Shown in pieces: positions 35,027 to 44,643 of a stretch of 64,000 nucleotides of DNA. The notes beneath the pieces were generated by a model. It saw only the letters and a program-made list of their open reading frames with translations, did no database searches and had not been told where the DNA came from. The DNA is from Lachnospiraceae bacterium (GTDB taxonomy: Bacteria; Bacillota; Clostridia; Lachnospirales; Lachnospiraceae): the NCBI GenBank assembly GCA_910575005.1, contig CAJTCL010000009.1, positions 1-64,000 on the forward strand, in the 5' to 3' direction. The translations under genes were made by a program, and so were the position numbers. Within the stretch, counting starts at the first letter, position 1; each line of letters begins with the position of its first letter.

Positions 35027-35467
35027 ATGAAAATAGAGGGTGATGATTTGAAAGAATATCATTGGCCTTATTCTTGCATCAACAAAGCAGATCTTCTTGC
35101 TCAAATAATTTCTGTGGAAAACATTTTGCAAAAATATGGCGCAGTGTATATTGAAGATTTCTGTGAAAAAGGAAAATGGATATTATCTGATGGCTCCTAT
35201 GTTTATGAGACCATCCAAAAACACATTTGGAAAAGGAAAAATGAGTATATCTGTGTGGACAGACTCTACTTTTCCGAAAAACCTTTCCTTGTCTTGGAGT
35301 TTTCGGCGAACAAAGAAGGTCCTTATGAAGATGCTGACCCATTTCCATATGATTTGTCTAATACGGAATTAGAACAGGAAATCCGATATTCGTTGGGAAT
35401 AGAAACAGCATGTTTATCTTTTCGCAAAAAACATTCTGGAGAAATTGACAAATATTACAAAAATTGA
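35027..35467 (+). CDS. Hypothetical protein, about 146 aa
   Basis: Not recognised. The protein is soluble and rich in aromatic and acidic residues (KEYHWPYSCINKADLL; DRLYFSEKPFLVLEFSA; EDADPFPYDLS). Three starts are in frame: TTG 35012, ATG 35027 and TTG 35048. The last has GAGGGTGATGAT in front and may be the real one. It lies between another unknown small gene and a pair of MITE-like repeats, so this may be a small accessory insertion before fbp. Confidence 0.5.
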   Translation: MKIEGDDLKEYHWPYSCINKADLLAQIISVENILQKYGAVYIEDFCEKGKWILSDGSYVYETIQKHIWKRKNEYICVDRLYFSEKPFLVLEFSANKEGPYEDADPFPYDLSNTELEQEIRYSLGIETACLSFRKKHSGEIDKYYKN

Positions 35468-35522
35468 TAGCATTACTATATTATTTACTTTTTATACCTT
35501 GTGATCAATTTTTACTGATCTA

Positions 35523-35682
35523 GTACAACCAATAATAAATTTCTGATACATTCACGCAGGATAATTGTTTCTCATACAAGGCAGAAAAATGACGGCACAG
35601 CGATTGCTATGGCTAGTTTTTCTGACGCAGTAGCTGAGTAATTAGATAAGTGAATATGCCAGTTATTTATTATTTATTGTAC
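35523..35682. mobile_element. MITE-like element, copy A
   Basis: 160 bp bounded by inverted ends GTACAACCAATAATAAAT and ATTTATTATTTATTGTAC. It contains ATACAAGGCAGA, shared with copy B, and no ORF. It lies tail to head with copy B (2 bp apart), together filling the gap before fbp. Confidence 0.55.
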
Positions 35683-35684
35683 TT

Positions 35685-35891
35685 GTGCAACGAATAATAA
35701 TATCTGACTATATCACCGAGAAAAATATTTCCGATACAAGGCAGACTTTTAACAGTGTAGTGGTGGCTCTATGTTTTACTTCGATAGGCGTTTAACAGGT
35801 ACCACTAGGCACACGGACTGGCAATACCATCTAACACTGCAGCTGGAAAATAATATAAGTGATATAGCAGGTTATTTATTATTTGTTGTAC
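35685..35891. mobile_element. MITE-like element, copy B
   Basis: 207 bp with ends GTGCAACGAATAATAA and TTATTTATTATTTGTTGTAC, and the shared internal ATACAAGGCAGA block. It ends 28 bp before the fbp start, so the fbp promoter must lie inside it or further left. Confidence 0.55.
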
Positions 35892-35918
35892 TAGTACTAT
35901 GGGAAAGGAAAACCACGA

Positions 35919-37793
35919 ATGCAGGATGAAAAATATTTAAAGCTCTTATCTGAAAAATATCCCAGCAAAAAAGCGGTCTGCCGCGAAATTATCAATTTAA
36001 ATGCTATTTTAAATCTCCCAAAAGGAACAGAGCATTTTATGAGTGATTTACATGGAGAATATGAGGCATTTTACCATATTTTAAATAATTGTTCCGGCGT
36101 AGTCCGCGAAAAAGTCAATCGGCTGTTTGGTGATATTTTAACAGATATGGAAAGACAAGAAATCTGTACATTAATCTACTACCCACGAGAAAAACTTGAC
36201 ATGCTGCAAAAAAGAGACATTCTCTCTAGAGAATGGTATCGGATGCGTCTGAATCAATTAATTGAAATTGCCAAGCTTTTATCCTCAAAATACACACGCT
36301 CCAAAGTACGTAAAGCCATGCCAGAGGAATTTGCTTATATCATAGATGAGCTGCTTCATGTACAACAAGATGAAGATGACAACCAAGTACTCTATCACAA
36401 AAATATTATAGATACTATTCTTGATCTTGATACTGCTGATGAATTTATTATCGCTCTATCCGCTCTGATCAAACAGCTTGCTGTTGACCATCTTCACATA
36501 GTCGGAGATATTTTTGACCGTGGACCTTATGCTGATAAGATTCTGGATTTACTTTGCCAATACCATTCTCTGGACATTGAATGGGGAAATCATGATATCT
36601 TATGGATGGGCGCTGCGGCTGGAAGTGAAGCCTGTATTGCTAATGTTATCCGCAATAACTTAAAATATCAAAATACAGAGATTTTAGAGAGCGGCTATGG
36701 GATTAGCTTACGTGCCTTGACTTTATTTGCTGTAAATACTTATCCCAATCAAAATCCTATGGATGCGGCCTTAAAAGCAATTTCCGTGATTATGTTTAAA
36801 CTTGAGGGAACGATTATTCAAAATCATCCTGAATATGGTATGACGGATCGAATGCTTTTGGATAACATTGATTTGGAACATGGTACTGTCATGATCTGTG
36901 GTCAAACATATAAAATGAATGATCGCTCATTTCCAACACTGGAAAAAGACAATCCTTATCGCCTTTCAGATGGAGAATTCGAGGTCATAGAGGAACTGAA
37001 AGCTGCTTTTCTCAACAGTGTCCGTCTGCAGAAACATATTCATTTTATGTATGAAAAAGGCAGTATGTATCGCATATTTAATGATAATTTACTGTATCAT
37101 GGCTGCATTCCAATGGATGACATGGGAAATTTTGAAGGTGTTACCCTAGAAGGGCAGACTTACCAGGGGAAATCTTATCTGGACTACGCAGACCAAGTAG
37201 CCAGAAGAGCATTTTTTGTTAAAAAAGATCAATATGCACTTGATTTTATGTGGTATCTGTGGTGTGGACGGAAATCGCCACTATCTGGCAGAAATATTAA
37301 AACCTTTGAGCGAACATTTTTGGATGATCAGAGCACCTGGTCAGAAGAAACAAATCCTTATTATCAATATTATCACGAAGAGAAAACTTGTAATATGATT
37401 TTGCGTGATTTTGGGCTCTATACTTCTATGTCGCATATTATCAACGGACATACACCCGTCAGAACTGGCAAAGGAGAACAGCCCATCCGTGCAAATGGCA
37501 AACTTTTGGTCATTGATGGAGGATTCTGCGAAAATTACCATGAGACCACAGGCATTGCCGGATATACTTTGATTTACAATTCTCACGGTTTACGAATTAA
37601 GGCACACCAGCCATTTGAAAGTATTTATCAGGCATTGCGGGAAAATAAAGATATTGAGTCTGATTCTCAGCTTGTTGAGACAGAAAAATCTCGTGTTATG
37701 GTCAGAGATACCGATATCGGGAAACATATTCAGGAAAATATTGCTGATTTAGAAAAATTATTATATCAAGGATTTCATAAAAAGGATTTATAA
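35919..37793 (+). CDS. fbp: Fructose-1,6-bisphosphatase, class III
   Basis: 624 residues, near the usual 640-670 of the Bacillus/Clostridium class III enzyme, which is unrelated to classes I and II. It hydrolyses fructose-1,6-bisphosphate in gluconeogenesis. Calcineurin-type metal motifs are split as in the family: FMSDLHGEYEAF near 42, VGDIFDRGPYAD near 200, EWGNHDILWMGA near 225, and HIINGHTPVRTGKGE near 512. RBS GGGAAAGG lies before ATG. It is a single gene after two MITE-like elements. Confidence 0.93.
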   Translation: MQDEKYLKLLSEKYPSKKAVCREIINLNAILNLPKGTEHFMSDLHGEYEAFYHILNNCSGVVREKVNRLFGDILTDMERQEICTLIYYPREKLDMLQKRDILSREWYRMRLNQLIEIAKLLSSKYTRSKVRKAMPEEFAYIIDELLHVQQDEDDNQVLYHKNIIDTILDLDTADEFIIALSALIKQLAVDHLHIVGDIFDRGPYADKILDLLCQYHSLDIEWGNHDILWMGAAAGSEACIANVIRNNLKYQNTEILESGYGISLRALTLFAVNTYPNQNPMDAALKAISVIMFKLEGTIIQNHPEYGMTDRMLLDNIDLEHGTVMICGQTYKMNDRSFPTLEKDNPYRLSDGEFEVIEELKAAFLNSVRLQKHIHFMYEKGSMYRIFNDNLLYHGCIPMDDMGNFEGVTLEGQTYQGKSYLDYADQVARRAFFVKKDQYALDFMWYLWCGRKSPLSGRNIKTFERTFLDDQSTWSEETNPYYQYYHEEKTCNMILRDFGLYTSMSHIINGHTPVRTGKGEQPIRANGKLLVIDGGFCENYHETTGIAGYTLIYNSHGLRIKAHQPFESIYQALRENKDIESDSQLVETEKSRVMVRDTDIGKHIQENIADLEKLLYQGFHKKDL

Positions 37794-38370
37794 GTATTTA
37801 ACTTAGATAAATTTCTAATATGATTTATATGTTATCTTTGATGAGAACCACTAAAAGATATTTTAAATATAATTGAAATAGAGCTATTCTCTGGATAATA
37901 TAAGAAAATTGTTTTTAATACCAGCGGATAGCTCTTTCTTTGATCCGATATCATGATTCTGGTTTCAAAAAATATACTGCACCCGATCTATACCATATAT
38001 TGGTATATAAGCTTATTTATAATAACAATATATGATATACGTATTGTTCCAAAGGTGGTTTTGACACTCGATTCATATCATAGAAACAATTTATAAATAC
38101 TTTCAATATTCTTGCTGTGAACTCTTTTGTAATCTCCAATATCCCTTTTTAGCAGACAAAGGTCTGATAATTTGGGGTCTTTTTATTCTTTATTTTTTCA
38201 ACATTTATTTGTTCAACGTTAATATGTTTTACTTATTCCAGATAATTTAGGTTGTCACTTAATATTTTATACATTTTTCTGACTCTTTCAATAATGTAGC
38301 CATAGCCTAGAATTACTCCTGCAAAGGCAGGGATTACTTTTTCATAGATATACTGTCAATGTTAGACACT
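37794..38370. other. Non-coding stretch between fbp and the CRISPR array
   Basis: 577 AT-rich bases. GAGCTAT...CTGG (37881-37894) and CCAG...ATAGCTC (37921-37934), then TTTCTTT, could be the fbp terminator. On the minus strand about 38245-38365 an open 40-codon frame (IPAFAGVILGYGYIIERVRK) looks protein-like but has no start or RBS, perhaps a gene remnant. This is the distal (trailer) side of the array, not its leader. Confidence 0.4.
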
Positions 38371-41300
38371 GGCTCAACCCCGCAGGTGCGGGGAATACTT
38401 GCATTTTACCAATACATAAAAAATACTTTAGGGATCACCCCCGCATATGCGGGGAATACACACCTTCAACACAGATATGATAAGTCACGCGAGGATCACC
38501 CCCGCTCGCGCGGGGAATACTGATCTCCGTCGCCTTCTGCAATCGTCAACTTAGGATCACCCCCGCTCGCGCGGGGAATACTCGTGTCAAAGTTACACAG
38601 CACATATACACCCAGGATCACCCCCGCTCGCGCGGGGAATACTGATCTCCGTCGCCTTCTGCAATCGTCAACTTAGGATCACCCCCGCTCGCGCGGGGAA
38701 TACAACCTTTTTTGGCGTTCCTGATATTCCCAACCAGGATCACCCCCGCTCGCGCGGGGAATACCGCATCTTGCGTCCTTATAAAGCAGGAGAGAAAGGA
38801 TCACCCCCGCTCGCGCGGGGAATACTGTCGTCCAACATTTTTTTTAATTCTTCATTCAGGATCACCCCCGCTCGCGCGGGGAATACTGTGTTTTGTAATA
38901 TCATCAATTTTATGATTAAGGATCACCCCCGCTCGCGCGGGGAATACCTCGAATATTAAGCTCCTCCATCATTTCAGCCAGGATCACCCCCGCTCGCGCG
39001 GGGAATACCCAGCTAGTCTAACACACCTAGCTGGGGAATAAGGATCACCCCCGCTCGCGCGGGGAATACGTCAAAGGATTTTTACAAGGTGTTGGAAACT
39101 GGGGATCACCCCCGCTCGCGCGGGGAATACATATTTGGGTGACAAATGCAGAGACAGCCTTTAGGATCACCCCCGCTCGCGCGGGGAATACTATATCCGT
39201 CCTTATAAGGTTTTGAAACACTCAGGATCACCCCCGCTCGCGCGGGGAATACGTTCCCAAAGTTCCTACAGCTGAAGCAGCTGAAGGATCACCCCCGCTC
39301 GCGCGGGGAATACTGTGTTTTGTAATATCATCAATTTTATGATTAAGGATCACCCCCGCTCGCGCGGGGAATACTCGCTTTCTCTCGTTAGTACTAGTAG
39401 TTGTTGAGGATCACCCCCGCTCGCGCGGGGAATACAGAGACGTGAAGGGTTTGACGTGGGAGAAGTTAGGATCACCCCCGCTCGCGCGGGGAATACAATC
39501 AATGTCAAAGATGATACATTGGAGAATTGGGATCACCCCCGCTCGCGCGGGGAATACTGCAAGCCATGAAAGCCATAACAGACAAATCTAGGATCACCCC
39601 CGCTCGCGCGGGGAATACTTGTTCCACGCCTTATCAAACCCATCTCGGTCAGGATCACCCCCGCTCGCGCGGGGAATACATTCGCAATCTGGTAAATATA
39701 TTTTGCGTATTAGGATCACCCCCGCTCGCGCGGGGAATACTTCAAAAAATGCCGCAGAATGTAAGGAACCTCAGGATCACCCCCGCTCGCGCGGGGAATA
39801 CGTAGCATATCCAGCTGGAAATTATAACAAGGAAGGATCACCCCCGCTCGCGCGGGGAATACAATCAATGTCAAAGATGATACATTGGAGAATTGGGATC
39901 ACCCCCGCTCGCGCGGGGAATACGATCTTATTTTGTTCGTCATAAGGATAGGAAAAGGATCACCCCCGCTCGCGCGGGGAATACAGGTTTTGGACATGGC
40001 AAGACCAAGAGAACCCAGGATCACCCCCGCTCGCGCGGGGAATACTTTATCTCCGGTTTTTTCATCCTCATATGGAAAGGATCACCCCCGCTCGCGCGGG
40101 GAATACTAATACACTATCACCATTATAATTATAACAGTAGGATCACCCCCCCTCGCGCGGGGAATACAAGTGCTATTGAAATATTATTAAAAAGGGGTAA
40201 GGATCACCCCCGCTCGCGCGGGGAATACCTAATCATACTTTCCTCGCCTCCATAACCGCCATGGATCACCCCCGCTCGCGCGGGGAATACTCGGAAATCT
40301 TATGGAGGACAAATGGTTTGATAGGATCACCCCCGCTCGCGCGGGGAATACAAGCAAGAAAAGAGTTAAAGGAAAGAGGCATGAGGATCACCCCCGCTCG
40401 CGCGGGGAATACAACTTGAGCCCATATCAGATGGGTTGGAAAAAAGGATCACCCCCGCTCGCGCGGGGAATACTACAATCAGCTTCTTAGAATTGAGGAA
40501 CAACTTGGATCACCCCCGCTCGCGCGGGGAATACAAGTGCTATTGAAATATTATTAAAAAGGGGTAAGGATCACCCCCGCTCGCGCGGGGAATACCTCCG
40601 TCTGTCACTTAACCACCTCCCAACAGCAGGATCACCCCCGCTCGCGCGGGGAATACAGAGGCTGCCACCAGAGGAGGCAAAGAAAGCGAGGATCACCCCC
40701 GCTCGCGCGGGGAATACAATTTTTCATTGATTCAAATGAAGTTTCAGACAGGATCACCCCCGCTCGCGCGGGGAATACTCAAAATCCGTTCTCCCGCTTT
40801 ACAAGTCTCTCGGATCACCCCCGCTCGCGCGGGGAATACATCCACGCCGCCTATCCCATATCTTGGCTGCAAGGATCACCCCCGCTCGCGCGGGGAATAC
40901 AACGGAAAAGAAAATGACAATGATTTTTTTGCAGGATCACCCCCGCTCGCGCGGGGAATACTTCCGAATCCGATCGGATATGTTTTGGCTCTAGGGATCA
41001 CCCCCGCTCGCGCGGGGAATACGCTTTCTGCGTGGGCATGTTATAGTCTGTGCCAGGATCACCCCCGCTCGCGCGGGGAATACTGTGAATATTGAGCTCC
41101 AACAGCTAAACCCGCAGGATCACCCCCGCTCGCGCGGGGAATACTCTAATTGGTTATCGTATGTTATTGTATCTTTAGGATCACCCCCGCTCGCGCGGGG
41201 AATACTAGCCAATCTCCCACGTATAGTAATGCGCTAGAAGGATCACCCCCGCTCGCGCGGGGAATACTTTTAAATGTAGACTTTGATGTGATCAAGTCTG

Positions 41301-41450
41301 GGATCACCCCCGCTCGCGCGGGGAATACAATTTTTCATTGATTCAAATGAAGTTTCAGACAGGATCACCCCCGCTCGCGCGGGGAATACCTCAAATATAA
41401 GACTTCGTTATCTTCAAAGTTGGGATCACCCCCGCTCGCGCGGGGAATAC
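38371..41450 (-). CRISPR. Type I-E CRISPR array, 51 repeats and 50 spacers
   Basis: Repeats are 28 bp. The plus-strand copy begins GGATCACCCCCG and ends CGGGGAATAC; the minus strand therefore begins GTATTCCCCGCG, the usual I-E orientation, so the array is transcribed leftwards from the cas2 side. Spacers are 33 bp, except two of 34 bp (before repeats starting 40263 and 41240). Repeats 1 (38371) and 2 (38432) are degenerate in the stem-loop, which marks the old trailer end; the repeat at 40140 has one G-to-C change. Five spacers occur twice: numbers 3/5, 9/16, 19/25, 30/36 and 39/49 counted from the left. The stem CCCCGC...GCGGGG is the Cas6e substrate. Confidence 0.97.
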
Positions 41451-41494
41451 ACTAAAAAAATCGCCAAAATAAAACGTTTTATAATTTGGACTTC
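41451..41494 (-). promoter_or_regulatory. CRISPR leader region
   Basis: Only 44 AT-rich bases lie between the first (newest) repeat and the stop of cas2. The leader and any array promoter must therefore extend into the 3' end of cas2, or the array is transcribed as the tail of the cas operon. Minus strand TATAAG and TTATAAAACG are possible -10-like elements, without a clear -35. Confidence 0.5.
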
Positions 41495-42367
41495 TTATAA
41501 TTCATTTAGTTTAGAATAGATCCCATATATCAACATACAACTTGGCAATGCCCTGTGCATCTCGATTAGATCGAATGAAAAATGTGCTGCCACCGTCTCC
41601 AACTCATAATCTGCCAAATCATCCATTTTTCGTCGTGCAATATGCTGCACATCCTTGGTCTTTTTAATTATAATCTCTTCGCCTGTCCGCTCACCTAGCT
41701 TTTCAAGAAACTCCAAGTCAAATCGCAAATGATACCCAACAAGCAAACTACTTCCAATAAACTCCTGTATCTTTTGAACTGCAATGTCATCTTGTAATCC
41801 TTGTTCTGCAAATATTTCTTTTGCAATTCCTGTCAACTCGGTAAAACGATCTGGTGTCATTTCTTTGGATTGAATAAAACATTGGAATTGATCTTCTATC
41901 TCCTTTTCATTTATCTTTAACAAACCAATTTCCATTACTTCATCTCTATTATCATCTACTCCTAAAATTTGAACAGAGATCACAACATAACTGGTAGATC
42001 TTTTATTGTTTCTCTGACGGTTAAGTTTATCATATTTTGATGCTTTACTAAAACCTGGCGGTAAATTGTTACTTTGCTCTATCGTTTCATTTCCTATCAC
42101 TGGTTTCTGCATTAAGGTGATGCCTTCATAATCTACAGGTTTCCATGTCGTATTGTGTGTAAGAAACGAAAATCCTTGCTCATTGTTTGCAGAAAACACC
42201 ATCGTCGCCTGTCCACTTTTAATATTGTCACAAATCCTTTCCCATAATTCTTCACGCACTCTGGCACTCAATTTCCCGACATAGACACCTGTATTAACCT
42301 CACAAAGCCATTTGGATAAATCTCCCCTAAGTGCCGTCGGGCAGTTCATCACACATAAAACGATCAC
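41495..42367 (-). CDS. cas2: Cas2 fused to a degenerate DnaQ-like exonuclease domain
   Basis: 290 residues. 1-95 is the I-E (CasE-neighbour type) Cas2 ferredoxin fold (IVLCVMNCPTALRGDLSKWL), which bridges two Cas1 dimers in spacer capture. Residues 126-290 are a DEDDh exonuclease fold. The usual D-x-E of Exo I is S131-V-Q133, Exo II keeps D217 (HLRFDLEF), and Exo III keeps H271 but has S276 for the last Asp. Two-metal catalysis is thus unlikely. In I-E systems with intact fusions this domain trims prespacer ends. The start is GTG 42367, overlapping the cas1 stop by 4 bp. The array follows 44 bp downstream. Confidence 0.93.
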   Translation of the reverse strand: MIVLCVMNCPTALRGDLSKWLCEVNTGVYVGKLSARVREELWERICDNIKSGQATMVFSANNEQGFSFLTHNTTWKPVDYEGITLMQKPVIGNETIEQSNNLPPGFSKASKYDKLNRQRNNKRSTSYVVISVQILGVDDNRDEVMEIGLLKINEKEIEDQFQCFIQSKEMTPDRFTELTGIAKEIFAEQGLQDDIAVQKIQEFIGSSLLVGYHLRFDLEFLEKLGERTGEEIIIKKTKDVQHIARRKMDDLADYELETVAAHFSFDLIEMHRALPSCMLIYGIYSKLNEL

Positions 42368-43308
42368 TTGTTATCACCATCTGATGTATAGGAAACACCA
42401 TGATCCACCTCACCTTGTATGTTATCCCAAAGATAAAGTGTACTCTTATAATCCTCTTTGCACTCACCTTCTGAAAGCAAAAATTTTATATCGTGAACCA
42501 TACGTTCCAAAATATGTCCTTTCTTCAATTCATCGCGCACTCTCCGTCTTGTTGCACTTCCAATATCTTCGACATTTGCTGACGCCATTTCAAACGCAAT
42601 TGGTATCGTAATCTCTGCCTTATATAAATCAGCCACATCATATACAAAAGAAAGTTCATGGCCCACATGTACAAATCCCAATCCAGGAGAACAGCCCAAA
42701 GCACAGACCACCGCATGAGCCAGTCCATATAAACATGCATTTCCTGCTGATAACGATTGATTCACCGCATCACTGGATTCATAATCCTCTGGCCGATATT
42801 CTCTTCTTTTCCAAGCTACATTCCACTTTTTTGACTGCTCCCGATAAACTGCACGAATCCGGCTCCCTTCACGCCCTCTCAACTGCTGCATGGTAAGTTT
42901 CGATACATCTTCATCTGGAAATCGCAATTGATACATCATCCTGGCAACTTGAATATGCTTTTTCTCATTGCTGACCAACTGTGCCTGCCGAAGCAAAAGT
43001 GTAGCATGGTTTGTTAATGCTCTGCCATATGCATAATATCGAACTCCATGTTCTCCTACCCAGATCACAGTCACTCCCATATCACCAATTAATTCCATTG
43101 CTCTATGTGTAACCTCTGTCCCTGGTCCCAGTAATAAGACAGAAATTGCCGCCCCTGGAATATGTGTAACCCCATTTTGTGTTTTTACGGTAATCGCGCC
43201 ATTATCCCTGCTTATCTTACACCGCTCCAGATAGATAAATGTCATACGATCCTGTGCACGTGGCAGCGCCTGAATCCCTGGCTTCTCCACACCTGATTTG
43301 ATTTCCAT
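42364..43308 (-). CDS. cas1: CRISPR-associated integrase Cas1 (type I-E)
   Basis: 314 residues. Integrates prespacers at the leader-repeat junction in complex with Cas2. The metal ligands match E. coli Cas1 by spacing: E147 (RGREGSRIR), H214 (GFVHVG) and D227 (FVYDVADLYK). N-terminal beta domain about 20-85; helical domain after. ATG directly follows the cas6e stop (TAAATG) with GAGGAGTGAAGG in front. All catalytic residues are present, so adaptation should be possible at least at the Cas1 step. Confidence 0.96.
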   Translation of the reverse strand: MEIKSGVEKPGIQALPRAQDRMTFIYLERCKISRDNGAITVKTQNGVTHIPGAAISVLLLGPGTEVTHRAMELIGDMGVTVIWVGEHGVRYYAYGRALTNHATLLLRQAQLVSNEKKHIQVARMMYQLRFPDEDVSKLTMQQLRGREGSRIRAVYREQSKKWNVAWKRREYRPEDYESSDAVNQSLSAGNACLYGLAHAVVCALGCSPGLGFVHVGHELSFVYDVADLYKAEITIPIAFEMASANVEDIGSATRRRVRDELKKGHILERMVHDIKFLLSEGECKEDYKSTLYLWDNIQGEVDHGVSYTSDGDNK

Positions 43309-43938
43309 TTATCCTTCACTCCTCGCAATGGTAAGCATTCCCATGCCATAGGCTTTCTCACGTCCAATTCCATTAATTAACGCACTTTTGAAACTCTCTA
43401 CATTCTCAACTCTCAATTTGCCTTCAAATGCAACCTCCAAAATATGTACCTTTTGCTTGGCATTTTGTTTCTGGAATATCTTCCAATTAGAACTTCTAAC
43501 ACCCGTAGATTCCGGCAAAAGAGCAAACCCATTTTTCTGGGATTGTTTTTCTAACCATTCCAATTGATACTTCTTTGAAGTATGGGCAACCACTTTACCT
43601 CTTCCCTCAGCATTTGGAATACTATGGGTTGGATTTGCCACCAACCGAAAACGCCAGGTAGAACCTTGCTGAATCTGGTTTAACAACCCTTCATATGCTT
43701 TGGATTCCCCACTGTAATCTGGATAGCCAAATTGTTGTGCAATTTTCTCTAAATCAGGTTTGCAGGAACTGAGTATCATTAAATAGGTTTGATTTTTTAA
43801 AGTATCAATTCTCCACAAATTTCTATTCTGTTTTTCTAAAAAAGCATTTTCCACAGCGCCATGAATTTTATTTGGAGAAACCAAAGCAATCTGTGTTTTT
43901 CTTCTTTGTATATCTAATGGAATTCTTGAAAGATACAT
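43309..43938 (-). CDS. cas6e: Cas6e pre-crRNA endonuclease
   Basis: 209 residues. Cuts the repeat hairpin and stays bound to the crRNA 3' handle in Cascade. Two RRM-like halves. The His in NKIHGAVENAF near residue 24 corresponds to the general-base histidine of E. coli CasE (HGxVE). A glycine-rich loop lies near the end (INGIGREKAYGMGM). The start is ATG 43938 with GAGGTGAG upstream; the GTG three codons earlier is part of that RBS. It lies between cas5 and cas1. Confidence 0.94.
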   Translation of the reverse strand: MYLSRIPLDIQRRKTQIALVSPNKIHGAVENAFLEKQNRNLWRIDTLKNQTYLMILSSCKPDLEKIAQQFGYPDYSGESKAYEGLLNQIQQGSTWRFRLVANPTHSIPNAEGRGKVVAHTSKKYQLEWLEKQSQKNGFALLPESTGVRSSNWKIFQKQNAKQKVHILEVAFEGKLRVENVESFKSALINGIGREKAYGMGMLTIARSEG

Positions 43939-43943
43939 GTTTC

Positions 43944-44639
43944 TCACCTCAATTCCAACATAGGATCATGCTCTGTTAAAGTATCTACCTGTTCCTTATA
44001 CATCATCTTCCCTCGCATTTCCTTCACATAACGATAACCATATTCCCTCCGAAATGGAGAAAATGACAGTGGAACATCCTTTTTCACTGCCCCTTCTTGT
44101 TCATGCTCGATCACAATTCTTAAATGCAAAGTCTCAGAAAACCGAAATAATGATTTCCTTCGCCACTCTGGTACAAGCCAATCCTCATCATAGAGTGCTT
44201 GATATAAGTCATTCTCACGGATTCCCAAAATCAATGGCTGTGTCGGCGGACAGGATCTTCGACCCAAAAAAATCGAAAAACCTGGGTGTTTCAGTGCCTC
44301 GATCAGTTCTTCCAAAAAAATCTTATCTTCATCTGCCAAACCCACTAAAAACATAGCATCACTCAAATATGCCCTGTTTGATACATTTGTATTGAATTTT
44401 TCTCCCATATGGGTAATCTGATAATCATTCAATTTCGTCCCTGGCAGATCCACCCGGACGCCAAACTTCAATTTCTGCAAATCCTCTAATGATTCATCCC
44501 GTTTTCTTCCCAGCGCCGCTGCCAACATCCCCAGTACTCCGCTTTTCGTTGGCATGTAATCTGTCTCACGGCTGTCATACATAGATCCAGAACCCCATGA
44601 CTGCAATGGTGCACTTAATCTAAGTAATAAAGTATACAA
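43944..44639 (-). CDS. cas5e: Cas5e Cascade subunit
   Basis: 231 residues. Binds the 5' handle of the crRNA. Family pattern: LLLRLSAPLQSWGSGSMYDS at the start, TDYMPTKSGVLGMLAAALG, then QITHMGEKFNTNVSNRAYL and FLGRRSCPPTQPL. The best start is TTG 44639 (LYTLLLRLSAP), with AAGGGGAG in front and 4 bp after the cas7 stop; the ATG at 44684 would overlap cas7 by 41 bp and add non-family residues. Confidence 0.93.
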   Translation of the reverse strand: MYTLLLRLSAPLQSWGSGSMYDSRETDYMPTKSGVLGMLAAALGRKRDESLEDLQKLKFGVRVDLPGTKLNDYQITHMGEKFNTNVSNRAYLSDAMFLVGLADEDKIFLEELIEALKHPGFSIFLGRRSCPPTQPLILGIRENDLYQALYDEDWLVPEWRRKSLFRFSETLHLRIVIEHEQEGAVKKDVPLSFSPFRREYGYRYVKEMRGKMMYKEQVDTLTEHDPMLELR

Positions 44640-44643
44640 AGCA

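Noticed and set aside
38712-41341. Plus-strand open frames made of SPPLARGIL / ITPARAGNT repeats
   Set aside because: They are translations of the CRISPR repeats, whose 61-bp period keeps frames open by chance; no RBS or family.
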